A stretch of 64,000 bases of DNA, from the NCBI RefSeq assembly GCF_036075115.1, contig NZ_CP107958.1, positions 3,472,001-3,536,000 of the forward strand, in the 5' to 3' direction. The notes under the pieces were generated by a model. It did not search any database. It saw only the letters and a list, made by a program, of their open reading frames with translations, and was not told where the DNA came from. Shown here piece after piece: positions 42,501 through 50,436 of this stretch. Within the stretch, counting starts at the first letter, position 1, and the number at the start of each line of letters is the position of its first letter. This DNA is from Streptomyces sp. NBC_00377. Lineage in GTDB: Bacteria; Actinomycetota; Actinomycetes; Streptomycetales; Streptomycetaceae. Position numbers and translations under genes: made by a program.

Positions 42501-42771
42501 CTGGGCACGCTTCCTGCGCTGCACCCTGCTGCCGTACGCCGCCCCGGGCGGTGTCGAGGTCGGCACGGTGGTGGCCCAGGAGGAGCTGGCCCGGCTGGGC
42601 GACGAGGCCCACCCGCTGCGGGACGCGCGGCTGAGCGAGTGCCTGGAGGCCTACGGCCTGCTGCTGGAGCGGGGCATCCGCCTGGAGTCCGGCTGGCAGG
42701 CCTGGCGTCTGGGCCTGGTACCGGGCAGACACGGGCGCGAGGTCATGGGGGTGGCGGTGGACGCCGGGTAG
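39571..42771 (+). CDS. Membrane-anchored STAND NTPase with TPR array (AfsR-like without DNA-binding domain)
   Basis: 1066 residues from ATG 39571 with GGAGGGGG upstream. N-terminal helical region, two hydrophobic segments (about 78-130), then an NB-ARC/STAND ATPase: Walker A HGPPGSGRTAL about 244-254, Walker B VTVVLDDA about 331-338, LVLVTARTPP (sensor) and GGLPLALRVVGSSLG (GLPL motif). After a winged-helix region, about ten TPR-like repeats follow (about 650-1000), several with GEAW at a spacing of about 40. It resembles the C-terminal two thirds of AfsR but lacks the SARP DNA-binding domain and gains a membrane anchor. The signal it detects is unknown. Confidence 0.88.
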   Translation: MRDGHRADAERVLARAVEEEVRRSGGRSDRQVLMTRARGALDAMAQTAAEEYEAYARALEESEARQVSFGQRYAREGGRTPLLVAGVAAVTAAVADLALGTGPGTALGAGVTVGVVGAAATVVKVAGSHLPAAHHRAGEAGQPGGAEQLRLQWLTALEVRGIRPFLDQQRMLSATTGPKKAPGPQLRGTDKSAAARGRTVLAQSFTQLPQPVDPFAGRRTELAQIRQWVQAARASTQTRPTVVVLHGPPGSGRTALAVRAAHDLRDQFRGACVVDLRGDSAREAPLPTRDALLHLLNRLGAPREQLLFRERSSPDQQVKRLSELYQHHLSGLPVTVVLDDASDPEQVRALVPERSDSLVLVTARTPPALPAELSAWVHELAVRPLDSAGAEELLGAAAQDASGPYDAESADRITQLCGGLPLALRVVGSSLGPRSPRALAADLGAYGPVEPVERALWLRYTDQPDAARRLLRRLALAGHASLGAAAAAALLATDRTEAARHLTALAGAGLVDHVRGDRYRLHDLVRAFAQARLLDEEEQTERSAAQERLIVSYAELADSVLRLVDGNMSTRSDRFTPHGFTSLDEALRWLDDESSFITATLRHADGVDQNAVLSLLGALCDYCLLRGDLYRLGEISELAQSVGQDLLVRSVQWRTGIAARQLGELDKARTTLSSVVDLYLQAHHDAGAARALCSLGITLHHQGQLTEASAKLREAMDLQAAPELATDRAWTMHALAAVERDRAHLAEALDLLTRSLVLHREGGSVHGEAWAHFQLGQLNLRRGDVPRAEADLRRALDLYGRTRDARGEAWALTQLARARLIGGDPAPAAEDLRRASARHRDNEDARGEAWTVYYLGLALEETGDLDQAVRELERSRSLFSRIRDVYGLACARHHSARVTRDQRAAQTGSLRNSGFARQLLVDARADFQRIGVAHGEAWTCLELAIVDAGNARSQAALALCEEAAGLFASYGDRRGEDWARFLRCTLLPYAAPGGVEVGTVVAQEELARLGDEAHPLRDARLSECLEAYGLLLERGIRLESGWQAWRLGLVPGRHGREVMGVAVDAG

Positions 42772-42789
42772 ACAGACGGCACACGAAGG

Positions 42790-42847
42790 GGGCGCCGGAG
42801 GTGCGGGCGGTTCACCCGCGCCCGCCCGCATCCTCGCGCCGGCGCCC
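42790..42847. terminator. Nested bidirectional hairpin
   Basis: Outer arms GGGCGCCGG (42790-42798) and CCGGCGCCC (42839-42847), with inner arms TGCGGGCGG (42802-42810) and CCGCCCGCA (42822-42830). It lies between convergent genes ending at 42771 and 42930. There is no U-tract. Confidence 0.75.
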
Positions 42848-42929
42848 TCACAGCCCGCCGTCACCCGCCCGCAGCGCCCCTCACACCCCTGCGCCGCCCG
42901 TCACACGCCCGTGCCGCCGGGCGCGCGCC

Positions 42930-43211
42930 TCACGACGTCGACGAGGGCTTCCCCGTCGGCGTCGCGGAGGTCGGCGCTGCCGGGGCGGCGGACGTCGTCA
43001 CCCCGTCGGCGGAGGTTCGCTCCGCGTCCGCTGGCTCCTTGAAGTCGACCTTGCCCATGTGCTTGCTCATGGACTTCATCAGGCCCCACACCGCCACCGC
43101 CATCGCCGCGAAGACGATGAAGCCGAGGACGCCGGGGGTGACCTTGTTCTCGTCGACCTCCTTGGCCAGGGGGACGAGGTGCGTCATTGCCAGGCTCACG
43201 CTTGCGCTCAT
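42930..43211 (-). CDS. Hypothetical small membrane protein downstream of mca
   Basis: 93 residues from ATG 43211, directly after the mca stop; an alternative ATG at 43187 (MTHLVPLAKEVDENK) is equally likely because neither has a good RBS. One transmembrane helix (about 28-46: GVLGFIVFAAMAVAVWGLM), then a Lys/Met-rich juxtamembrane segment (KSMSKHMGKVDFKEP) and a Thr/Ala/Ser-rich tail. Function unknown. The tight spacing suggests co-transcription with mca. Confidence 0.7.
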   Translation of the reverse strand: MSASVSLAMTHLVPLAKEVDENKVTPGVLGFIVFAAMAVAVWGLMKSMSKHMGKVDFKEPADAERTSADGVTTSAAPAAPTSATPTGKPSSTS

Positions 43212-43212
43212 G

Positions 43213-44094
43213 TCAGGCATTGTCGCGGATGCCCGCAAAGAGGTCGGCCTCGGGGAGGGAGGTATCGACGCGGGACTTCGCGAGCTCGTACTCCTCCGTG
43301 GGCCAGACCTCCTTCTGGATCTCCATCGGCACCCGGAACCAGCCGCCGTCGGGGTCGATCTGCGTGGCGTGGGCGATCAGCGCCTTGTCGCGGATCTCGT
43401 AGAAGTCGGCGCACGGGACGTGCGTGGTGAGCGTGCGCTCCTTCTGGCCGAACTCCTCCCACCGCTTGAGCCACTCCCCGTAGGGGGACTCCAGGCCGCG
43501 GTCGAGCATCGCGTGGTGCAGCGCCTCGGTGCGGGGCCGGTTGAAGCCCTGGTTGTAGTACAGCTTCAGCGGCCGGTAGGCGGGCCCGAACTCGCCCTCG
43601 GGGTACTTCTCGGTGTCGTCCGCGCCCTCGAAGGCCACCATCGAGATCTTGTGGGTCATGATGTGGTCGGGGTGGGGGTAGCCGCCGTTCTCGTCATAGG
43701 TGGTGATCACCTGGGGACGGAAGGTGCGGATCTGCTTCACCAGCTCGCCGGCCGCCTTGTCGACGTCCTCGAGGGCGAAGCAGCCCTCGGGCAGCGGCGG
43801 CAGGGGGTCGCCCTCGGGCAGACCCGAGTCGATGAATCCGAGCCACTCCTGCCTGATGCCGAGGATCTCGCGGGCCTCGTCCATCTCCTTCTTGCGTACC
43901 TCGTGGATGTGCTCCTCGATGTACTTGTCGCCCTGAAGCTTGGGATTGAGGATGGAGCCGCGTTCCCCGCCCGTGCAGGTCACCACCAGCACGTCCACCC
44001 CCTCGGACACGTACTTCGCCATGGTGGCCGCGCCCTTGCTCGACTCGTCGTCGGGGTGCGCGTGAACGGCCATCAGTCGCAGCTGGTCAGTCAA
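43213..44094 (-). CDS. mca: Mycothiol S-conjugate amidase
   Basis: 293 residues from TTG 44094. LmbE/PIG-L-type zinc amidase: AHPDDES with His13 and Asp16 as zinc ligands, GGYPHPDHIMTH with His144 completing the site, and TCTGGERGSILNPKLQG, the mycothiol-specific loop that separates Mca from MshB. Mca cleaves mycothiol S-conjugates of toxins, releasing the mercapturic acid for export and recycling glucosamine-inositol. It acts in the cytoplasm. The family occurs in actinobacteria, which supports the assignment of the host. Divergent from the DUF4307 gene. Confidence 0.95.
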   Translation of the reverse strand: MTDQLRLMAVHAHPDDESSKGAATMAKYVSEGVDVLVVTCTGGERGSILNPKLQGDKYIEEHIHEVRKKEMDEAREILGIRQEWLGFIDSGLPEGDPLPPLPEGCFALEDVDKAAGELVKQIRTFRPQVITTYDENGGYPHPDHIMTHKISMVAFEGADDTEKYPEGEFGPAYRPLKLYYNQGFNRPRTEALHHAMLDRGLESPYGEWLKRWEEFGQKERTLTTHVPCADFYEIRDKALIAHATQIDPDGGWFRVPMEIQKEVWPTEEYELAKSRVDTSLPEADLFAGIRDNA

Positions 44095-44198
44095 GACTCA
44101 ATCCTCGGTAAGTCGGCGCCCGGTGTGAACCGGCGCGATCGCAGGCTTCTATAGTGACCGAATCGGGGGGCGAATAATTCCGCGCCGGGAGGACGATC

Positions 44199-44600
44199 AT
44201 GAGTACGGCGAGCACGCGACTGCCCGAGGGCCGCTACGGCCGTTCCTCGGACGAGCGCGCCGACCGCAAACTCAAGATCGCCGGCGCCGTGCTCGGCGCG
44301 TTCCTGCTCGCGCTGATCGGCTACTTCGCCTACCACTACGTCGGCCAGAACAAGATCAGTGCCGAGGTGATCACCTTCAAGGCGACCTCGGACGAGGCGG
44401 TGGAGCTCCATCTGGAGGTCCGCAAGGACTCCGGTGCGAGCGGCTACTGCACGGTGCGCTCACAGGCGGCCGACGGCGCCGAGGTGGGCCGGGCGGACTT
44501 CCGCTTCTCCGGTTCACACACGCGGATCGACCGGACGGTCACGCTCCGTACGACGGCGAAGGGCACGACGGCGGAGCTGCTCGGCTGTCACGCCGACTGA
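44199..44600 (+). CDS. DUF4307 membrane protein
   Basis: 133 residues. A short cytoplasmic start (RLPEGRYGRSSDERADRKLK, the usual DUF4307 opening) precedes one transmembrane helix (about 27-48: IAGAVLGAFLLALIGYFAYHYV). The extracellular beta domain (about 55-133) contains two Cys (GYCTVRS and LLGCHAD) likely paired. The gene is conserved next to mca and greA in actinobacteria, and the function is unknown. RBS GGAGGA lies seven bases before the ATG. Confidence 0.9.
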   Translation: MSTASTRLPEGRYGRSSDERADRKLKIAGAVLGAFLLALIGYFAYHYVGQNKISAEVITFKATSDEAVELHLEVRKDSGASGYCTVRSQAADGAEVGRADFRFSGSHTRIDRTVTLRTTAKGTTAELLGCHAD

Positions 44601-44793
44601 CGGCGGGGCCGCCCGAGCGCAGGGGCATCCTCCGCAATACGTAGGGGCTGACCTGCGGCGACGTAATTCTCATGGCTTATGTCCTCCCCCTTCGGCCGCT
44701 GAATTGTTAGGCTCGTGGTTTCGCCCATCACCTGAGGAACATGCTTCTGGTAGGGCGATGCTTTGTATTTCCCAGTACCGACGAGGAGCACCT

Positions 44794-45294
44794 GTGACCC
44801 AGACCAGCGAGTCCGTCACCTGGCTGACCCAGGAGGCGTACAACAAGCTCAAGGTCGAGCTTGAGTACCTTACTGGTCCTGCGCGCACGGAGATCGCCGC
44901 CAAGATCGCGGCCGCGCGCGAGGAGGGGGACCTGCGTGAGAACGGTGGGTACCACGCGGCCAAGGAGGAGCAGGGCAAGCAGGAGCTCCGTGTGCGCCAG
45001 CTGACCCAGCTTCTCGACAACGCCAAGGTCGGCGAGGCCCCGGCTTCCACGGACGGCGCGGTGGCGCCCGGCATGGTCGTGACGATCGCCTTCGACGGTG
45101 ACGAGGACGACACCACGACGTTCCTCCTCGCCTCGCGCGAGTACGCGAGCTCCGACATCGAGACCTACTCGCCTCAGTCCCCGCTCGGCACCGGCGTGAT
45201 CGGCCACAAGGTCGGCGAGGACGCGGAGTACGAGCTGCCCAACGGCAAGAAGGCCTCCGTGCGCATCCTCAAGGCCGAGCCCTACAGCGGCTGA
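44794..45294 (+). CDS. greA: Transcription elongation factor GreA
   Basis: 166 residues from GTG 44794 with GAGGAG upstream. N-terminal coiled-coil (about 10-80: WLTQEAYNKLKVELEYL, REEGDLRENGGYHAAKEEQGKQE, with the acidic tip DLREN that inserts in the RNA polymerase secondary channel), then the C-terminal FKBP-like domain (about 90-166: SPLGTGVIGHKVGEDAEYELPNGK). GreA stimulates transcript cleavage and rescues backtracked RNA polymerase. The length is normal. It ends before a strong bidirectional hairpin. Confidence 0.97.
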   Translation: MTQTSESVTWLTQEAYNKLKVELEYLTGPARTEIAAKIAAAREEGDLRENGGYHAAKEEQGKQELRVRQLTQLLDNAKVGEAPASTDGAVAPGMVVTIAFDGDEDDTTTFLLASREYASSDIETYSPQSPLGTGVIGHKVGEDAEYELPNGKKASVRILKAEPYSG

Positions 45295-45323
45295 CCGGCC
45301 ACCGTCCGTCGCCCTTGCTGTGC

Positions 45324-45357
45324 CGAAGCCCCCGGCGCCCACCCGCCGGGGGCTTCG
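45324..45357. terminator. Bidirectional terminator between greA and the ABC exporter
   Basis: 13-bp perfect stem: 45324-45336 pairs with 45345-45357 (core GAAGCCCCCGGC / GCCGGGGGCTTC), loop GCCCACCC. It lies between the convergent genes ending at 45294 and 45396. Confidence 0.88.
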
Positions 45358-45395
45358 TCATGCCCGGGCTGCGTTGCTCCCGATCCCGGGGACGA

Positions 45396-46255
45396 TCACG
45401 CCGTTGCCGAGCGGTACTTGCGGACCGCCAGCGTCCGGAAGATCACGACGATCAGGATCGAGTAGATGAGCGAGGCCCAGACCGGGTGCTGCATGGGCCA
45501 GGCGTCGGACGACGACTGACCGGGGTTGGCGAAGAGCACCCGGCACGCCTGGACGGTGGCGCTGAACGGGTTCCACTCGGCGATGTGACGCAGCCAGGGC
45601 GTCATGTTGCTGGTGTCCACGAAGGCGTTGGAGATGAAGGTCACCGGGAAGAGCCAGATCAGTCCGCCGGAGGTGGCTGCCTCAGGAGTGCGGACGCTCA
45701 GGCCGATCAGAGCGCCGATCCAGGTGAACGCGTAGCCGAGCAGGAGCAGCAGCCCGAAGGCGGCCAGCACCCGGGCGGCGTTGGTGTCACCGTAGGAGCC
45801 CACCCGCCAGCCGACCAGGACGGCGACCACCGCGAGGACCAGCAGCGTGAGCGCCGTCTGCACGAGGTCGGCGAGGGTACGGCCGGTGAGCACCGCGCCG
45901 CGCGCCATGGGCAGGGAGCGGAAGCGGTCGATGAGGCCCTTGTGCATGTCGTCGGCGATGCCCGCGCCGGCGCCTGCGGTGGCGAAGGTGACGGTCTGCG
46001 CGAAGATGCCCGCCATCAGGAAGTTCGTGTAGGCGGTGGCGCTCGTACTGCCGCCGATCTTCATGGACCCGCCGAAGACGTAGGTGAACAGCACCACGAA
46101 CATGATCGGCTGGATGAGCCCGAAAATGACCATCTCCGGGATGCGGGACATCCGGATCAGGTTGCGCTTGGCGATGACCAGCGAGTCGCGGACGGACTGT
46201 CCGAGGGGATGTGCGGGCTTGGGCGCCGGGCCGCGTACGGCGTCGGTGACGGCAC

Positions 46256-46259
<4 letters not shown>
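45396..46259 (-). CDS. ABC-2 type exporter permease (DrrB-like)
   Basis: 287 residues with six hydrophobic segments. ABC-2 features: LIRMSRIPEMVIFGLIQPIMFVVLFTYVFGG in the first helix, and MHKGLIDRFRSLPMARGAVLTGRTLADL, the conserved loop of DrrB/NodJ-type permeases. It is the membrane half of the exporter encoded with the upstream ATPase. The start overlaps the ATPase stop by 4 bp. The substrate is probably a hydrophobic drug or lipid; it cannot be named. Confidence 0.94.
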
Positions 46260-47269
<1,010 letters not shown>

Positions 47270-47362
47270 ATCAGTCTCCACGTCGTTGAGGATTCTTCGG
47301 AAAGCCTAGGTTCGTGCTTGTTCGTTCCGCCCGGTCGGACATGGGGGGACGGCGTGACACAC

Positions 47363-47391
47363 ACCATAACGCGATGTATCGCGTCTCACAA
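47363..47391 (-). promoter_or_regulatory. Exporter promoter with palindromic operator in the spacer
   Basis: On the minus strand TTGTGA (47386-47391) and TATGGT (47363-47368) are separated by exactly 17 bp. That spacer (47369-47385) is occupied by the perfect palindrome ACGCGATGTATCGCGT (47369-47384). A regulator bound there would block RNA polymerase or twist the spacer. TetR or PadR repressors commonly control DrrAB-type exporters; none is adjacent. Confidence 0.72.
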
Positions 47392-47462
47392 CGGTGTTTC
47401 TCGAACGAGTGACGCAGGGACCCCCGACCTCGGAACGGGGCCCCCGAAGCTCCCCGCCGACC

Positions 47463-48692
47463 TCAGTCGATGACGGTGTAACCGGCGTCGCGCAGGGCTC
47501 GGCCGACCTCGGCGCAGTGCGCCGGTCCCTTCGTCTCCAGGTGCAGTTCGACCTCCGCCTCGGTCAGCCCGAGCCGGGGGTCGGTCCGCAGATGGCTCAC
47601 GTCCAAGACGTTAGCGTCCACCACTGACAACGCCCCCAGAAGTGTGGCGAGAGCGCCCGGCCGGTCCGTCAGCCGCAGGCGTACGGCCAGGTAGCGGCCC
47701 TGCGCCGCCATTCCGTGCCGCAGGACGCGCTCCATCAGCACCGGGTCCACGTTGCCGCCGGACAGCACGGCGACGACCGGGCCCTCGAAGGCGCCGGGCG
47801 CGCTGAGCAGAGCGGCCACCGGGCTCGCCCCCGCCGGCTCGACGACCAGCTTGGCCCGCTCCAGGCACAGCAGCAGCGCCGCGGCCAGCTCGTCCTCCGT
47901 CACCGTGCGCACCTCGTCCACCAGGTCGCCGACGAGGGAGAACGGCACATCGCCCGGGCGGCCCACCTTGATGCCGTCGGCCATCGTGACCGGGTTGCTG
48001 ATCGCCACCGGGCGCCCGGCCGCCAGCGAGGGCGGGTACGCCGCCGCCCCCGCCGCCTGCACCCCGACGATCCGCACGTCCGGCCGCAGCGCCTTCACCG
48101 CGACCGCGATACCCGCCGCCAGCCCGCCGCCGCCGATCCCGACGACGATCGTGCGCACCTCGGGGCACTGCTCCAGGATCTCCAGACCGACCGTGCCCTG
48201 CCCCGCGATGATGTCGGGGTGGTCGAAGGGGTGGATGAACACCGCCCCCGTCGCGGCCGCGTACTCCTGCGCCGCGGCCAGCGTCTCGTCGACCACCTGA
48301 CCGTGCAGGCGCACCTCGGCGCCGTACTCACGGGTGGCGCTGATCTTGGGGAGCGGGGCGCCCTGGGGCATGAACACCGTGGAACGCACACCCAGCACCG
48401 TCGAGGCCAGCGCCACGCCCTGCGCGTGGTTGCCCGCGCTCGCCGCCACGACCCCGGCGGCCCGCTCCTCGGGCAGCAGCCCGGCGATCCGCACGTACGC
48501 CCCGCGCAGCTTGAACGAACCCGTCCGCTGGAGGTTCTCGCACTTGAAGTGCACCGGCGCCCCGACCAGCTGGGACAGGTGTCTGCTGCCCTCCATCGCT
48601 GTCGTCCGCGCCACGCCCGACAGCATCTTCTGGGCTCCTCGCACATCGTCGAGAGTGACGGGACGCAAGGAGTCAGCCGTGCGGTAGCTCAT
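47463..48692 (-). CDS. ilvA: Catabolic-type threonine/serine dehydratase
   Basis: 409 residues. Fold-type II PLP enzyme with Lys61 in RTGSFKLRGAY, glycine loop IVVGIGGGGLAAG, SAGNHAQGVALA and a C-terminal ACT domain (about 335-409, YLAVRLRLTDRPGALATLLGALS). One ACT domain and about 400 residues correspond to the biodegradative/TdcB-like class rather than the two-ACT biosynthetic IlvA. It converts threonine to 2-oxobutyrate and ammonia via an enamine. Divergent from the MarR gene. Confidence 0.92.
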   Translation of the reverse strand: MSYRTADSLRPVTLDDVRGAQKMLSGVARTTAMEGSRHLSQLVGAPVHFKCENLQRTGSFKLRGAYVRIAGLLPEERAAGVVAASAGNHAQGVALASTVLGVRSTVFMPQGAPLPKISATREYGAEVRLHGQVVDETLAAAQEYAAATGAVFIHPFDHPDIIAGQGTVGLEILEQCPEVRTIVVGIGGGGLAAGIAVAVKALRPDVRIVGVQAAGAAAYPPSLAAGRPVAISNPVTMADGIKVGRPGDVPFSLVGDLVDEVRTVTEDELAAALLLCLERAKLVVEPAGASPVAALLSAPGAFEGPVVAVLSGGNVDPVLMERVLRHGMAAQGRYLAVRLRLTDRPGALATLLGALSVVDANVLDVSHLRTDPRLGLTEAEVELHLETKGPAHCAEVGRALRDAGYTVID

Positions 48693-48837
48693 GACACCAG
48701 CATCGCAGTTCACAGGCGGGAAGGGCCGCTGTGACCAACCTCCGAGACCGGTTTCCCCAGCGCCGGTACGACCCGCCTTCCGGCCGCGTACTCTGTCCCC
48801 CATTCCAGCAGCCCCTTCATGAAGTGAGCCTCCGGCC

Positions 48838-49365
48838 ATGCCCACAACGCCTGAAATGTCGATGGACATGACGACCGTCGGTGACAGCGGTCTCCTCGAC
48901 ACGCTGCAACACGAGGTCGCGGTGTTCGCCCGCCGTGCCGAACAGACCCGGCTCGGCGGCGTGGGGCAGGTGCGCAACTCCATGGACCGCGCCGCGTACC
49001 TGCTGCTCAACCGCCTCGACAAGGAAGGCCCGATGGGCGTCAAGGCTCTCGCCGCGAGCATGGGCATCGACTCGTCGACCGTCACCCGGCAGGTGGCTCC
49101 GCTGGTCGACACCGGCCTGGTCAAGCGGACCTCGCACCCCGAGGACGGCCGGGCCGTGGTGCTCCAGCTGTCGCCGCGCGGACAGGCCCGTCTGGAGGAA
49201 GTGCGGTCCTCCAGACGTCAGTTGATGGCCGAGCTGACGGAGGACTGGGCGCCGGAGGAGCGCGACGCGTTCTGCACGCTCCTGACCCGCTTCAACACCG
49301 CGCTGTCCTCCCGGATGGGGGCCCAGGGCGTTCCAGGCGCGGAGCCGTCCTCGGCCGCTTCCTGA
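48838..49365 (+). CDS. MarR-family transcriptional regulator
   Basis: 175 residues. Winged HTH centre (about 45-110: MDRAAYLLLNRLDKEGPMGVKALAASMGIDSSTVTRQVAPLVDTGLVKRTSHPEDGRAVVLQLSPRGQARL), flanked by dimerisation helices. It is divergent from ilvA with a 145-bp gap, so it may control itself and ilvA. No operator could be fixed in the gap, and the ligand is unknown. The start has no strong RBS; an internal Met (MSMDMT) six residues on is possible. Confidence 0.93.
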   Translation: MPTTPEMSMDMTTVGDSGLLDTLQHEVAVFARRAEQTRLGGVGQVRNSMDRAAYLLLNRLDKEGPMGVKALAASMGIDSSTVTRQVAPLVDTGLVKRTSHPEDGRAVVLQLSPRGQARLEEVRSSRRQLMAELTEDWAPEERDAFCTLLTRFNTALSSRMGAQGVPGAEPSSAAS

Positions 49366-49417
49366 ACCAGGGGCACGCGCGTCCACGGCGATGCACGCAC
49401 GCGCGCGTAGTCGTGCG

Positions 49418-49537
49418 CCGGGTACTTCGCGGCGGGCACGGCGACTTCTCGACGGGCGTGGGGGCGGCTTCCCCGCGGGCATACGCAGGGGCTTCGCTGC
49501 GGGCGTACGTGGCGACTTCGCTGCGGGCGTGCGCGGC
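49418..49537. repeat. Degenerate 23-25-bp tandem repeat, about five copies
   Basis: Copies share a core like ACTTCGCTGCGGGCGT (clearest at 49489-49505 and 49514-49530) and run through the leader region of the sigma-like gene. Some copies carry the palindrome CCGCGG. The gap 49366-49622 has no other feature except TTGACC at 49550-49555. Confidence 0.6.
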
Positions 49538-49622
49538 TCTTGACCGAAACACCGCGCCTGGCCTCATATGAGACCGGGGCGTATGGCCCTCCAGGGGGAC
49601 GCCGTCAGGCGGGAGGCTCGGT

Positions 49623-50135
49623 GTGCGAGAGAGGCGTGCGGCCCAGGAAACCCGCCGGGCACGGGAGTTCGAGGCGTTCGTCGCCGGTGCGGGCGGGCGG
49701 CTGCTGCACGCCGCCACCCTGCTCACGGCCGAGGACGCGGACGCCAACCCGCGCGCGCGGCGCCTGCTGACGCTCGCCCTCGCGCACACGTACGCGTGCT
49801 GGGACCGGCTGCACGGCGAGGACCCGTACAACCGGGCCCGCGAATATCTGGCCACCCGCTTCGCGCACGGCGCCTGGCACCACTACGGCGCCCTGCCGCT
49901 CGGCCGTGCGCGGCCGCACGCCGCCGTCGGCCCGCTGGCGGGGCTCAGCCCTCACGAACGCCTCGTGCTGGTGCTGCGGCTCTACGAGGGCGTCGCCGAG
50001 GAACAGGTGGCGGCCCTGCTCGGTCTGCCCACGGAACGCGTCCGCACGGTCTGCGACCGGGCCACGGCGACGCTTCTGCATCCGCCGCGCGGCCCGGCGC
50101 CCGCGGTGGCCCGGGCGAAGGCGGCGGCCTCGTGA
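49623..50135 (+). CDS. Sigma-70-like regulator with degenerate region 2
   Basis: 170 residues from a GTG. A C-terminal sigma region 4 (about 105-155: LSPHERLVLVLRLYEGVAEEQVAALLGLPTERVRTVCDRAT) is recognisable. The N-terminal half aligns only loosely to region 2 and lacks the usual -10 recognition sequence. It could be a divergent ECF factor or a DNA-binding sigma-like regulator. It shares a GTGA overlap with the next small membrane gene, an arrangement typical of sigma/anti-sigma pairs. Confidence 0.75.
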   Translation: MRERRAAQETRRAREFEAFVAGAGGRLLHAATLLTAEDADANPRARRLLTLALAHTYACWDRLHGEDPYNRAREYLATRFAHGAWHHYGALPLGRARPHAAVGPLAGLSPHERLVLVLRLYEGVAEEQVAALLGLPTERVRTVCDRATATLLHPPRGPAPAVARAKAAAS

Positions 50136-50380
50136 ACCGGCCCGAGCGGGAGGCGGCCGTACGCCGGATCATGGAGCGGACGGCGCCCCACGTGCCGGCC
50201 GAGCTGCACGCCGACGTCGTACGCCGGGGCGGGCGCATGCTGCGCCGCCGGACGATCGCCCGGCGGGTGCTGTGGCTGCTGCTGTGCGCCGCCACGCTCA
50301 CGTTCGTGGTCTGGGCGCTGGTGGCCCAGCCCTGGGTGGAGCCGCCGTCACAGACGACTCCACCGGTCACCGGCTGGTGA
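50132..50380 (+). CDS. Small single-pass membrane protein paired with the sigma-like gene
   Basis: 82 residues from GTG 50132, overlapping the sigma-like stop by 4 bp. The cytoplasmic N-terminus (1-48) is rich in Arg/Glu and helical (EREAAVRRIMERTAPHVPAE); one transmembrane helix (about 49-68: VLWLLLCAATLTFVVWALV) follows, with a short outer tail. Size and coupling suit a minimal anti-sigma factor, but there is no HXXXCXXC motif. Function is inference from position. Confidence 0.75.
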   Translation: MNRPEREAAVRRIMERTAPHVPAELHADVVRRGGRMLRRRTIARRVLWLLLCAATLTFVVWALVAQPWVEPPSQTTPPVTGW

Positions 50381-50383
50381 CCT

Positions 50384-50431
50384 CCGTCGGAGGCCGGCCG
50401 TCGGAGGCCGGCCGTCGGAGGCCGGCCGTCG
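50384..50431. repeat. 14-bp tandem repeat, three perfect copies plus part of a fourth
   Basis: CCGTCGGAGGCCGG at 50384-50397, 50398-50411 and 50412-50425, then CCGTCG. It lies in the 56-bp gap between convergent genes ending at 50380 and 50437. Each unit contains GGCC symmetry, so the transcript can fold and may serve as a terminator. Confidence 0.85.
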
Positions 50432-50436
50432 ACTGT

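Noticed and set aside
40873..42864. 663-codon minus-strand frame over the STAND gene
   Set aside because: Shadow of the TPR-encoding strand; no start signal or domain.
49418..49537. Repeat array considered as a CRISPR
   Set aside because: Units are degenerate and contiguous with no spacers, and no cas genes are present.
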